Below are positions 1 through 7,939 of a stretch of 64,000 bases of DNA, one piece after another. The first letter of the stretch is position 1; each line of letters opens with the position of its first letter. The DNA is from JAFAXD01 sp051985675 (GTDB taxonomy: Bacteria > Pseudomonadota > Alphaproteobacteria > Rhizobiales > Xanthobacteraceae), in contig JBPYFJ010000139.1 of assembly GCA_051985675.1 (NCBI GenBank), positions 132,656 to 196,655 on the forward strand. The letters run 5' to 3'. The position numbers were made by a program, and so were the translations under genes. Below the pieces are notes generated by a model that saw only the letters and a program-made list of their open reading frames with translations, was not told where the DNA came from and made no database searches.

Positions 1-858
1 ACCTTGTTCCTCCGGCATGCCGCGCCAGCCGTCCCGCACCGTGACCGTGCGTCCGCTGGCGAGCGTGAATGCCGCGATGTCGAGCGCGTTGCCGAAGGCG
101 TGCTCGGAAATATGCGCCCCCGGCTGGCCGTTCATGCCGCGGCAGGAATAGGCCGAGATCTGTTTGATCTCGACGACCGGGCTGCCGAACCAACGCTGCG
201 CTGCGGGCTGAACCGCGTCGGTGACCCAGCGATCGAGCGCAGAGACGATCGGACACGCGAGTGTCGCCGCCGGTGCGACGGTCGCCACCGCTGGCGCGGC
301 GACCGATGCGCGCGGCGGTTCGAGCCGCATGGGAACGCCGGGCGCGCTGCTCGCCGGCGCGCTCTGCGGGCCGCGATAGCGATAGGGATCATCAAGCGGC
401 ATGGTCGCGGCCTGCGGCCGGCGCGCGTCGCTCGGTTCGTTGGGCGGCGCATAGGCGGGCGCGGAGCGCGCGGGCGAATAGGTCGTGGAAGATTGGTAGC
501 TCGGCGGAGGCTGATAGCTTGGCGCGCCGTAGCTCGGCGTCGACCGGTAGTTCGGCGCCGGTTGATAAGTCGGGCCCTGTGGCACCAAGCCAGGCGGCCG
601 CACCTCGTCGGCGTATCCGAGCGGAGCCCCTTCCCCCAGCGCCGCGACCTTGAGCGGAAAATCTGCCCCGCAGATCCCCGGTCCCTGGATCGGGCTCAGG
701 AGCGCGACGGCCGGGCCTTCCTTGACGGCGCCTGATTTGAGGCAGGCCTCCTCGGCTTCGCGCCGCCAGGGTTCGCGCTCGGCGAACCAAGACCCGCTGC
801 AGCCCGCGAGCGCGAGCAGCAAAATCGAGCCACCGAGATAGCGATAAAGCGGGCGCAT
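1..858 (-). CDS. Extensin-family lipoprotein, 3' end beyond window
   Basis: This reverse-strand frame is open from the ATG at 858 to the left edge, so its C-terminus is missing. The first 20 residues form a lipoprotein signal: basic MRPLYRY, a hydrophobic run, then the lipobox LAGC with Cys20. Residues ~60-180 are low-complexity and rich in Pro, Tyr and Ser, with repeated P-S-Y units reminiscent of plant extensins. The end holds the extensin-like C-terminal domain, recognisable from C-P-I-V-S-A-L-D-R-W, S-A-Y-S-C-R-G-M-N and H-I-S-E-H-A-F-G-N-A-L-D-I, the last resembling the His/Asp metal-site region of D,D-/L,D-carboxypeptidase-like folds. A role at the peptidoglycan or outer membrane is inferred; no substrate is known to me. 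It is divergent from the amidase gene. Confidence 0.85.
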   Translation of the reverse strand, partial: MRPLYRYLGGSILLLALAGCSGSWFAEREPWRREAEEACLKSGAVKEGPAVALLSPIQGPGICGADFPLKVAALGEGAPLGYADEVRPPGLVPQGPTYQPAPNYRSTPSYGAPSYQPPPSYQSSTTYSPARSAPAYAPPNEPSDARRPQAATMPLDDPYRYRGPQSAPASSAPGVPMRLEPPRASVAAPAVATVAPAATLACPIVSALDRWVTDAVQPAAQRWFGSPVVEIKQISAYSCRGMNGQPGAHISEHAFGNALDIAAFTLASGRTVTVRDGWRGMPEEQG

Positions 859-984
859 GGACCGACCATGCGAGGCCCGTTGTTAACGGCTCTTCAATAC
901 TGATGGGCGGATTTGCGGCGGCTCGAAATATGGTTAAGCAAAACCGGGGCCTAGCTACCCGGGTCCTGCCGCCAGGAGAAGGTG

Positions 985-2250
985 ATGTTGTCTGCACTTG
1001 ATCTAGCCCGCCGGATCGGACGGGGTGAGCTGCCGGTGGCCGCGGTGGTGGGAGCATGCGCCGACGCGATCGCGGCGCGCGAGGCTGAGGTCGGTGCGTT
1101 CGCCGCACTCGATCTTGCCAGCGCCGAACAGCAGGCAAAGGTCTCGGCAGAAAAGCTTGCAGCGTTACCGCTGCGCGGACTGCCGACCGGTGTCAAAGAC
1201 ATCATCGACACGGTTGACTTTCCCACGAGCTACGGCTCGCCAATTTACACAGGCCATCGGCCGGCGAGCGACGCAGCCATTGTTTCCATGATTCGGCGGG
1301 CCGGCGGCATTGTGATCGGCAAGACCGTCACAACGCCGTTTGCGTATCTTGATCCGGGCAAGACCCGCAATCCGCGCAACCCGGCGCACACGCCCGGCGG
1401 CTCCTCGTCCGGATCAGCCGCGGCAGTCGCCGCCGGCATGGTGCCGATCGCGCTCGGGACCCAGACCGGGGGGTCGATCATCCGGCCGGCGTCGTTTTGC
1501 GGTGTCGCAGGATTCAAACCGTCGTTTCGGCTGCTGCCGACGGCCGGCATCAAATGCTTCTCCTGGTCGCTCGACACGGCCGGCGTGTTCGCGGCGAGTG
1601 TCGCCGACGTGGCGTTCGCGGCCGCGGCGATTGCCGGGCGTGACCTGCGGGTCGATGAGGTTGCGAACGCGCCGCCGCGCATCGCGCTCACCCGCACCCA
1701 ACAATGGGCCGAGGCGAGTGAGGCCATGCGGGCGGCGGTTGAAGCCGCCGCGCGCGCGGCCGCGGCCGCAGGCGCGCAGGTGCGTGAACTCGAATTGCCG
1801 GCGATTTTCGAAGAAGCGTCGCAGGCGTTCGGCACCATTCAGAGTTACGAGGCCTTCCGGGCCTATGCGTTCGAGTATGACGATCACCGCGACCGCCTGC
1901 CGCCGCGATTGCGTGGCCTGCTCGACAACGCGGCCGCGGTCACGCCTGACGCTTACGACGCCGCCCGCCGCGTCGCCAAGCGTGCGCGCCAGACCTTGAA
2001 CCAGCTCGCAACCGACATCGACGTGCTGCTCACGCCGTCGGCGGCCACCGCCGCCCCCAAGGGTCTCGATTTTCTCGGCACGCCTTCGTTCAACCGACTT
2101 TGGACCCTGATGGGCGCGCCCTGCATCAACGTGCCGGGGCTCAACGACGCCGACGGGTTGCCGCTCGGCGTCCAGATCGTCGGCCGCTTCGCGCGCGACA
2201 AGACCGCGCTCGCGGCGGCATTGTTTGTCGAACAGGCGATTGCGCGTTAG
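985..2250 (+). CDS. Amidase (amidase signature family)
   Basis: Serine amidase hydrolysing a carboxamide to acid and ammonia. The Lys-cisSer-Ser triad is visible as K71 (G-V-K-D-I-I-D-T), S140 in the G-G-S-S-S-G-S loop and S164 in T-Q-T-G-G-S-I-I-R-P; the spacings (69 and 24) match well-studied family members. At 421 residues it is near the short end of the family. ATG 985 is preferred over GTG 982 because AGGAG at 974-978 is well spaced. The gene converges with the HpaB-type monooxygenase, its stop only 3 bases from that gene's stop. A catabolic role with the monooxygenase and the ABC importer is inferred from context; the substrate cannot be read from sequence. Confidence 0.9.
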   Translation: MLSALDLARRIGRGELPVAAVVGACADAIAAREAEVGAFAALDLASAEQQAKVSAEKLAALPLRGLPTGVKDIIDTVDFPTSYGSPIYTGHRPASDAAIVSMIRRAGGIVIGKTVTTPFAYLDPGKTRNPRNPAHTPGGSSSGSAAAVAAGMVPIALGTQTGGSIIRPASFCGVAGFKPSFRLLPTAGIKCFSWSLDTAGVFAASVADVAFAAAAIAGRDLRVDEVANAPPRIALTRTQQWAEASEAMRAAVEAAARAAAAAGAQVRELELPAIFEEASQAFGTIQSYEAFRAYAFEYDDHRDRLPPRLRGLLDNAAAVTPDAYDAARRVAKRARQTLNQLATDIDVLLTPSAATAAPKGLDFLGTPSFNRLWTLMGAPCINVPGLNDADGLPLGVQIVGRFARDKTALAAALFVEQAIAR

Positions 2251-2253
2251 GAC

Positions 2254-3873
2254 TTATTTTGCGGCCCCACGCAACACGTGGTAGCTGAGTTCGCCCGGAT
2301 CGCTGAGGTCCGGCACCTTCCAGCCGCCGAGGTCGTACTCCGCCATGCACTCCTCGGCGAAGCCTTTGAACTTGTCGGCGTTGCCGGAGGCCTGCGCGCC
2401 GAACAGGCAATAGCGGCGGATTTCCTCGGTTGAGCCGCCGTAGTTGATCTCATACAGCTCATGCCGCCCGCCGAACTCGCTGGCCAAGCAATCCCACAAT
2501 AGCTTGAGCAGCTTCACGCGCTCTTCCGCCTTGTATCCATTGGAGCCGCGCAGGTACTGATCGAGATAGGGCCGGATCTCGGGATTCCTGAAGTCGCGGG
2601 CATGGCTGTTAAGATATATCAAGCCGGAAGCCACCGTCTGCTCAATCAGATATTTCACGCGCGTATATGCCATGGTGGCGATGATCTGATAGGCGTTTCC
2701 GGGATCCATGTTGGGCAGCACGTAGTCGCCGATCCACGGTTTGGGATCGCGCACCATCGCGTCGGACAAGCCCCAGAACAGGTTACGCCAGGCGATCACC
2801 TCGCCGACGTTCGCCTGCACGCCGCGATAATCCTTGGTGCCGGCGGCTTCCGTCGCCTTGAGCAGGAGGCCGGAGATGAAATCGAGCTTGACCGCGAGCC
2901 GCGTGCAGCCGTGCACCACGAAGCGCGGCAGGAAACCGGTGCGCGGGAAGAAGTTGTTGGCCTTGTCGACGTCGCCGTAGACGAACACGTTCTCCCAGGG
3001 CACCAGCACCTTGTCCATGATAAAGACGGCGTCATTCTCGTCGAGCCGGCTCGACAGCGGATAGTCGAACGGCGAGCCCATCGCGGTCGACGTCATTTCG
3101 TAGGACGTACGGCAGATGAACTTCACGCCCGGCGCGTTGGTCGGGACCATGAACACGACCGCGAATTTCTTGTCCTGAACCGGAATCAACCCGTGGTGCG
3201 CGACGAACGTGTAGTTGGTCAGCACCGAGCCGGTAGCCACCACCTTGGCACCGGACACAACGATGCCGGCGTCGGTCTCCTTATCGACGTGAGCGCATAC
3301 GTCGCCGACTTCATTGGGGGGGCGGTCGCGATCGATCGGTGGATGAATGATCGCGTGATTGATGAACGGTACGCGCTCCTGGCTAAACTTGTACCAGCGG
3401 CGCGCATTCTCCTGATAGGGATCGTAGAAATCGGCATTGGCGCCGAGCGTCGCCAGGAACGCAGCCTTGTAGTCAGGTGCGCGTCCCATCCACCCGTAGG
3501 TGAGCTTGGCCCATTCGGCGATCGCGTCACGGCCGGCGACCAGTTCCTTGAGATTCTTCGGCGCCTTGAAGAACGCATGCGTCATGCCCCCGTTGCCGGT
3601 GTCGGTCGGCAACAGCAGTTTGTGCTTGCGCTTGTCGTCGTGCAGGGCATCGAACAGCCGCGCGACCATGCGGGCGGTGTTGCGGAAGGCCGGATGGGTC
3701 GTGACGTCCGTGACGCGTTCGCCGTAGATGAAGACCTCACGGCCGTCGCGCAGCGACTCGATGTATTCCTTGCCGGTCTGCGGTCGGGTCACTTTCACAC
3801 GGCCGACGGTTTCGGGCTTCTTGGCGAACTCGACTTGTCCGTTGGCGCGTGCCGTTTTCGCTGCTTTCGCCAT
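2254..3873 (-). CDS. HpaB-family flavin-dependent aromatic monooxygenase, oxygenase component
   Basis: A 539-residue member of the 4-hydroxyphenylacetate 3-monooxygenase (HpaB) family, recognised from the N-terminal Y-I-E-S-L-R-D-G-R-E-V-F-I-Y-G-E-R-V, the central H-A-I-I-H-P-P-I-D-R-D-R-P and the G-A-K-V-V-A-T-G-S region of the acyl-CoA-dehydrogenase-like fold. Such enzymes use reduced FADH2 from a separate reductase (HpaC) to hydroxylate phenolic or related rings. No reductase gene is in this window, so reducing power must come from elsewhere. The ATG has a strong Shine-Dalgarno (GGGAGGAG, reverse strand). It lies downstream of iclR on the same strand, but the 144-base gap holds a palindrome, suggesting its own regulated promoter. 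Exact substrate unknown. Confidence 0.88.
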   Translation of the reverse strand: MAKAAKTARANGQVEFAKKPETVGRVKVTRPQTGKEYIESLRDGREVFIYGERVTDVTTHPAFRNTARMVARLFDALHDDKRKHKLLLPTDTGNGGMTHAFFKAPKNLKELVAGRDAIAEWAKLTYGWMGRAPDYKAAFLATLGANADFYDPYQENARRWYKFSQERVPFINHAIIHPPIDRDRPPNEVGDVCAHVDKETDAGIVVSGAKVVATGSVLTNYTFVAHHGLIPVQDKKFAVVFMVPTNAPGVKFICRTSYEMTSTAMGSPFDYPLSSRLDENDAVFIMDKVLVPWENVFVYGDVDKANNFFPRTGFLPRFVVHGCTRLAVKLDFISGLLLKATEAAGTKDYRGVQANVGEVIAWRNLFWGLSDAMVRDPKPWIGDYVLPNMDPGNAYQIIATMAYTRVKYLIEQTVASGLIYLNSHARDFRNPEIRPYLDQYLRGSNGYKAEERVKLLKLLWDCLASEFGGRHELYEINYGGSTEEIRRYCLFGAQASGNADKFKGFAEECMAEYDLGGWKVPDLSDPGELSYHVLRGAAK

Positions 3874-3898
3874 AGGGCTCCTCCCGTTGAAACCGCGT

Positions 3899-3913
3899 GT
3901 TCGAAATGCGAAC
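3899..3913. promoter_or_regulatory. Candidate IclR operator upstream of the monooxygenase gene
   Basis: The 15-base inverted repeat GTTCG-AAATG-CGAAC lies 26 bases upstream of the hpaB-like start codon. The same GTTCG-N5-CGAAC pattern occurs at 4853-4867 on the other side of iclR. IclR proteins bind short palindromes as dimers, so control by the adjacent regulator is a reasonable inference. Confidence 0.5.
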
Positions 3914-4017
3914 TGATGTACGTAATTCGAACGAAACGTTACGGGCTCACCGCGGCGAACACAAGCGAGGCTCCGCCCGTCGCACGGCGCCCTGCGCCGA
4001 TTATCCGCTTTCCGGAA

Positions 4018-4791
4018 TCACTCCGACACGTGCGCCGCGATCCTGCGCAGCTCCGGCAGAAAAAGGTCGCGCATTTCGTTGCGGGTGGTGCGGGTCGAAT
4101 GCGACGACATATTGATCGCGCCGACTGCCTGCCCGGCGCGGTCGAGCACCGGCACTGCGATCGAGCGCAGGCCACGCTCGAGCTCCTCGTCCACGATCGC
4201 AAAGCCTTGCTCGTGATCAAGACGCACGCGATCGAACAGCGCCTGCAGGTCGGTGATGGTGTAGGGCGTGTAGGGCTCGATGCGCACGGAATGCAGGCGT
4301 CGCCAGATCTCCATGTCATCCAGAAAGCCGAGCTGGGCGCGCCCCATTGCGGTGTGAAACGCCGGCAGCCGGCTTCCGACCGCGAGCGCAGTCGACATGA
4401 TCCGGCGCGCCGGGATGCGCGCGACATATACGACCTCGGTGCCCTGTAGAATGGAACCCGAACAGGACTCGCTCAGACGCTCGCTCAGGTCTTTCATCAA
4501 CGGCAAGGCGCGATCGATCCAGTTCTGGCCTGACAAATAGGCGAAGCCCAGCTCGAGCACGCGCGACGTCAGCGTGAAAGCGCGGCCATCCTGAGCAACG
4601 TAACCGAGTTGTGCCAAGGTACGCAGGACGCGCCGGGCCGTTGCACGCGAGAGCCCCGCGACATCAGCGGCCTCGGACAACGTCATCGCCGGACGCTGCC
4701 GGCCAAACGCAGCAAGTACCGTGAGACCCTTGGCGAGGGTCGTCATGAACTCTTTGTCCTGACGATCGTGCGGCTGGATTTGGTCGCGCAT
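4018..4791 (-). CDS. IclR-family transcriptional regulator
   Basis: A 257-residue regulator with an N-terminal winged helix (L-S-E-A-A-D-V-A-G-L-S-R-A-T-A-R-R, residues ~38-54) and a C-terminal IclR effector domain (G-S-R-L-P-A-F-H-T-A-M-G-R, ~142-154; later E-E-L-E-R-G-L-R-S-I-A-V-P-V). The A-M-G-R element and overall layout resemble the PcaR/PobR/PcaU group that controls aromatic catabolism. It is divergent from the ABC importer genes and upstream of the monooxygenase gene, with matching palindromes in both promoter regions. It probably senses the imported compound or an intermediate. Two possible starts exist (M1 and M16); M16 gives a length more typical of the family, so the exact N-terminus is uncertain. 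Confidence 0.9.
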   Translation of the reverse strand: MRDQIQPHDRQDKEFMTTLAKGLTVLAAFGRQRPAMTLSEAADVAGLSRATARRVLRTLAQLGYVAQDGRAFTLTSRVLELGFAYLSGQNWIDRALPLMKDLSERLSESCSGSILQGTEVVYVARIPARRIMSTALAVGSRLPAFHTAMGRAQLGFLDDMEIWRRLHSVRIEPYTPYTITDLQALFDRVRLDHEQGFAIVDEELERGLRSIAVPVLDRAGQAVGAINMSSHSTRTTRNEMRDLFLPELRRIAAHVSE

Positions 4792-4843
4792 ACGGATCCG
4801 ATGATTGACTCGCCCGCGTCGCTATTCGAGACTAACCGAAAAG

Positions 4844-4867
4844 CGAACGCTCGTTCGATTATCGAAC
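4844..4867. promoter_or_regulatory. Candidate IclR operator upstream of the ABC importer operon
   Basis: Two overlapping perfect inverted repeats lie here: CGAACG-CT-CGTTCG (4844-4857) and GTTCGAT-T-ATCGAAC (4853-4867). The second fits the GTTCG-N5-CGAAC pattern also found before the monooxygenase gene. The block sits in the 124-base gap between divergent iclR and the binding-protein gene, where a regulator could control both directions. Confidence 0.6.
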
Positions 4868-4915
4868 AGATATTTTAAAGCGGGTCAAGATCCCGCGCGA
4901 GGAGGGAGGAGGCAC

Positions 4916-6241
4916 ATGACGCGATTGAACGCATACTTGGACATCAATCGCCGCACACTGCTCAAACAAACCGCGCTCACCGGCGCTGCACTGGCGACCG
5001 GCGCCGTCGCCATACCGGCGAGCGCGCAGACAAAGCCTGTCAAGCTCGGCTACGTGAGCCCGCAAACCGGACCGCTCGCCGCGTTCGCCGAGGCCGACAA
5101 TTTCATTATTTCGAGCTTCAAGGACGCGACTAAAGGCGGAATCAAGGTCGGCAGCGCGACGGCGCCGGTCGAAGTCATCGTCAAGGATAGCCAGTCCAAT
5201 CCGAACCGCGCCGCTCAGGTCGCCAAGGACCTGATCGTGCAGGACAAGATCGACCTGATGTTGGTGGCATCGACACCCGAGACCACCAATCCGGTCTCGA
5301 CCCAATGCGAGATTGAGGAAGTGCCTTGCATCTCGACAGTCGCGCCATGGCAGCCGTGGTTTATCGGCCGCCAGGCCAACCCCGGCGGCGGCCCGCCCGC
5401 CTGGAAAGATTTCAACTACACGTATCATTTCTTCTGGGGACTTGAGGACGTCATCGCAGTCTTCACCAACATGTGGAGCCAGCTCCCGACCAACAAATCG
5501 GTTGGCGGTCTGTTTCCCAACGACGGCGACGGCAACGCGTGGGGCGACAAGCAGGTCGGCTTCCCGCCGGTGCTCGACAAGCTCGGCTACAGGCTCACCG
5601 ACCCGGGGCGGTATCAGAACCTCACCGACAACTTCTCGGCCCAGATCAACGCCTTCAAGGGGGCAAACTGTGAAATCGCCACCGGCGTGGTGTTGCCGCC
5701 GGACTTCACTACGTTCTGGAAACAGGCGCTGCAGCAAGGCTACAAGCCTAAGGTCGCGTCGATCGGCAAGGCGATCCTATTCCCGGTCGCGGTCGAGGCG
5801 CTGGGACGTGACGGCAACAATCTCTCATCCGAAGTCTGGTGGTCGCCGAACCACCCGTTCAAATCTTCGCTGACCGGCCAGAGCGCCAAAGACCTCGCGG
5901 GTGCCTATGAGAGCGCGACCAAGAAACAATGGACGCAACCGATCGGCTTCGTGCATGCGCTGTTCGAAGTCGCCGTCGACGTGCTCAAGCGCACCCCGCA
6001 ACGTGGCGATGCCAAGGCGACCGTGAAAGCGATCGCTGACACCAACCTCGACACCGTCGTCGGCCACCTGGCATGGAACGGTGAAAATCTGCCCCCGTTC
6101 GCCAAGAAGAACGTGGCCAAGACGCCGCTGGTGGGAGGTCAGTGGCGGCTCAAGGACTCCAACAAGTACGACATCGTCATTACCGACAACAGAACAGCCC
6201 CGATCATCCCGGCGGCCGGCAAAATGGAGCCGATCAGCTAA
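4916..6241 (+). CDS. ABC transporter substrate-binding protein, branched-chain amino acid (Leu/Ile/Val) type
   Basis: A 441-residue periplasmic receptor of the type-1 periplasmic-binding fold (LivJ-like, Peripla_BP_6). The leader holds N-R-R-T-L-L-K-Q, a good twin-arginine motif, followed by a hydrophobic stretch ending A-S-A-Q, so Tat export and cleavage are predicted. The mature protein begins K-L-G-Y-V-S-P-Q-T-G-P-L-A, the usual first strand and ligand loop of the family. ATG 4916 is chosen because a purine-rich GGAGGGAGG lies just upstream. It is followed by livG, livH and livM in the same direction. The ligand is probably an amide or aromatic compound processed by the flanking amidase and monooxygenase; that is inference from context. 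Confidence 0.9.
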   Translation: MTRLNAYLDINRRTLLKQTALTGAALATGAVAIPASAQTKPVKLGYVSPQTGPLAAFAEADNFIISSFKDATKGGIKVGSATAPVEVIVKDSQSNPNRAAQVAKDLIVQDKIDLMLVASTPETTNPVSTQCEIEEVPCISTVAPWQPWFIGRQANPGGGPPAWKDFNYTYHFFWGLEDVIAVFTNMWSQLPTNKSVGGLFPNDGDGNAWGDKQVGFPPVLDKLGYRLTDPGRYQNLTDNFSAQINAFKGANCEIATGVVLPPDFTTFWKQALQQGYKPKVASIGKAILFPVAVEALGRDGNNLSSEVWWSPNHPFKSSLTGQSAKDLAGAYESATKKQWTQPIGFVHALFEVAVDVLKRTPQRGDAKATVKAIADTNLDTVVGHLAWNGENLPPFAKKNVAKTPLVGGQWRLKDSNKYDIVITDNRTAPIIPAAGKMEPIS

Positions 6242-6272
6242 AAGCTAGTCGAAGCCTGAGTGCTGATTCGTC

Positions 6273-6295
6273 ATGGCCGGGCTTGTCCCGGCCAT
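6273..6295. repeat. Intergenic palindrome of the ATGGCCGGG...CCCGGCCAT type
   Basis: Perfect 9-base arms ATGGCCGGG / CCCGGCCAT around a 5-base loop, between the binding-protein gene and livG. Palindromes of this sequence are common between genes in Bradyrhizobium-type genomes (from memory). Inside an operon the hairpin could protect the upstream mRNA and let the receptor be made in excess of the membrane components; no U-tract follows, so it is not a standard terminator. Confidence 0.7.
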
Positions 6296-6347
6296 CTCGC
6301 TTAGTTAGGCACATTCACCCCGGGATCGAGGTCGGAGAGGGCGTCGC

Positions 6348-7064
6348 ATGCTGCTCGAGCTTAAGGGACTGTGCAAATCGTTCGGCTCGGTGGTCGCGGC
6401 GGATGATCTCAATCTGGCGCTCGCGCCCGGCGAGGCGCTCGGCATCATCGGCCCCAACGGAGCCGGCAAGACGACGCTATTCAATCTGATCGCCGGGAGC
6501 CTTGCTTCTGATCGCGGCGAGATCCGTCTCAACGATCGCGACATAACGACCGCCAGCGCGCACCAGCGGTGCAAGTTCGGGATTGGACGCTCCTATCAAG
6601 TCCCACAACCATTCGAGAGTCTCACGGTGTTTGAAAATCTACTGGTAGGGGCGGTGCACGGGCGCGGACTGGCGGAGCGCGATGCCGCGGCGCCATGTGC
6701 CGACATTCTGCTGCGTACGGGCCTGATCGCGCGAGCCGACACGCCGGTGCGATCGCTGACCTTGCTGGAGCGCAAGCGGCTGGAGATGGCGCGCGCGCTC
6801 GCCACCAAGCCGCAGCTGCTGTTGCTCGACGAAATCGCCGGCGGCCTTACGGAAGCCGAGTGCGGGGCGCTGATCGAGACCATCAGGGACGTTCATGCTG
6901 CCGGCACGGCGATCGTGTGGATCGAACACATCGTACATGCGCTGCTTGCCGTCGTCGGCCGATTGATCGTGCTCGATTTCGGCCGCAAGGTTGCGGAAGG
7001 TGAGCCGCACCGGGTGATGGCCTCGACGGAAGTTCGCCAGATCTACATCGGCATTGAAGCGTGA
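6348..7064 (+). CDS. livG: ABC transporter ATP-binding protein, LivG type
   Basis: A 238-residue cytoplasmic ATPase. Walker A is G-P-N-G-A-G-K-T-T (residues ~36-44) and Walker B is L-L-L-L-D-E-I-A-G-G-L (~155-165). The signature region is degenerate: S-L-T-L-L-E-R-K-R-L-E replaces the usual LSxGQ-type sequence, as is frequent in LivG proteins. It powers the importer formed with LivH and LivM. The stop at 7062-7064 lies one base before the ATG of livH, so translation is probably coupled. No partner ATPase (LivF) is encoded in this operon. Confidence 0.88.
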   Translation: MLLELKGLCKSFGSVVAADDLNLALAPGEALGIIGPNGAGKTTLFNLIAGSLASDRGEIRLNDRDITTASAHQRCKFGIGRSYQVPQPFESLTVFENLLVGAVHGRGLAERDAAAPCADILLRTGLIARADTPVRSLTLLERKRLEMARALATKPQLLLLDEIAGGLTEAECGALIETIRDVHAAGTAIVWIEHIVHALLAVVGRLIVLDFGRKVAEGEPHRVMASTEVRQIYIGIEA

Positions 7065-7065
7065 C

Positions 7066-7935
7066 ATGGCCGGTCTCGCCGACACCATCATCCAGGGTGT
7101 GCTCCTTGGCGCTCTCTATGCCCTGTTCGCCGCCGGCCTATCGCTCACATTCGGCATCATGCGGCTCGTCAATCTGGCGCATGGCGATCTCATTGTGCTC
7201 GCGGCGTTTGCAATCCTGGCGCTGGCTTCCTGGCTCGCGGTCGATCCATTCCTAGCCCTGCTGGTGGCGCTGCCGCTGATGTTCGGGGTTGGCTTTGGGC
7301 TCCAGCACGTGCTCCTCAACCGCGCGCTCGGCCACGGCATACTGCCGCCCCTGCTGGTGACCTTCGGGCTCTCCATCATCATTCAGAACGGACTGATGCA
7401 GGGCTTCACTGCCGACAGTGAACGGCTGCAGGCCGGCGCGATTGAAACCGCGTCGGTATCCCTCGGCGGCGGCGTCACGGTCGGCCTGATGCCGCTCGCA
7501 ACCTTTGGGTCCGCGATCGTCGTAATTCTTGGGTTGAATTTCCTGTTCTACAAAACGCCGCTCGGTCGCGCTTTTCGGGCAACGTCCGATGATCTTGAGA
7601 TCGCCGAGCTGATGGGCATCGATCATCGCCGGATCTTCTCCATTGCCATGGGGGTCGCAATGATCGTCGCCACCGTCGCGGCGCTCTATCTCGGAATGCG
7701 GGCGAATTTCGATCCAACGATCGGACCGGCGCGTCTTCTCTATGCGTTCGAAGCCGTGATCGTCGGCGGTCTGGGGAGCTTCTGGGGGACGCTCGCGGGC
7801 GGGGTGATCATCGGGCTAGCACAGACAATTGGGGCTGAGCTCAATCCCGAATGGCAAATTCTCGCCGGACATCTCGCGTTTTTGGTTGTTCTGGTACTTC
7901 GACCGCGCGGCCTATTCCCGCGCGCGCTGGATTGA
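7066..7935 (+). CDS. livH: Branched-chain-type ABC transporter permease LivH
   Basis: A 289-residue inner-membrane permease with about eight hydrophobic segments. The diagnostic N-terminal motif is G-A-L-Y-A-L-F-A-A-G-L-S-L-T-F-G-I-M followed by N-L-A-H-G-D, and the C-terminal signature includes A-V-I-V-G-G-L-G-S-F-W-G-T-L-A-G-G. It pairs with LivM to form the translocation path. ATG 7066 directly follows the livG stop; an upstream in-frame TTG at 7054 would overlap livG and is less likely. Confidence 0.9.
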   Translation: MAGLADTIIQGVLLGALYALFAAGLSLTFGIMRLVNLAHGDLIVLAAFAILALASWLAVDPFLALLVALPLMFGVGFGLQHVLLNRALGHGILPPLLVTFGLSIIIQNGLMQGFTADSERLQAGAIETASVSLGGGVTVGLMPLATFGSAIVVILGLNFLFYKTPLGRAFRATSDDLEIAELMGIDHRRIFSIAMGVAMIVATVAALYLGMRANFDPTIGPARLLYAFEAVIVGGLGSFWGTLAGGVIIGLAQTIGAELNPEWQILAGHLAFLVVLVLRPRGLFPRALD

Positions 7936-7939
7936 GGGC

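Noticed and set aside
2602..4449. 615-codon plus-strand frame opposite the monooxygenase and IclR genes
   Set aside because: Antisense shadow of two clear genes, composition-biased, with no family motif.
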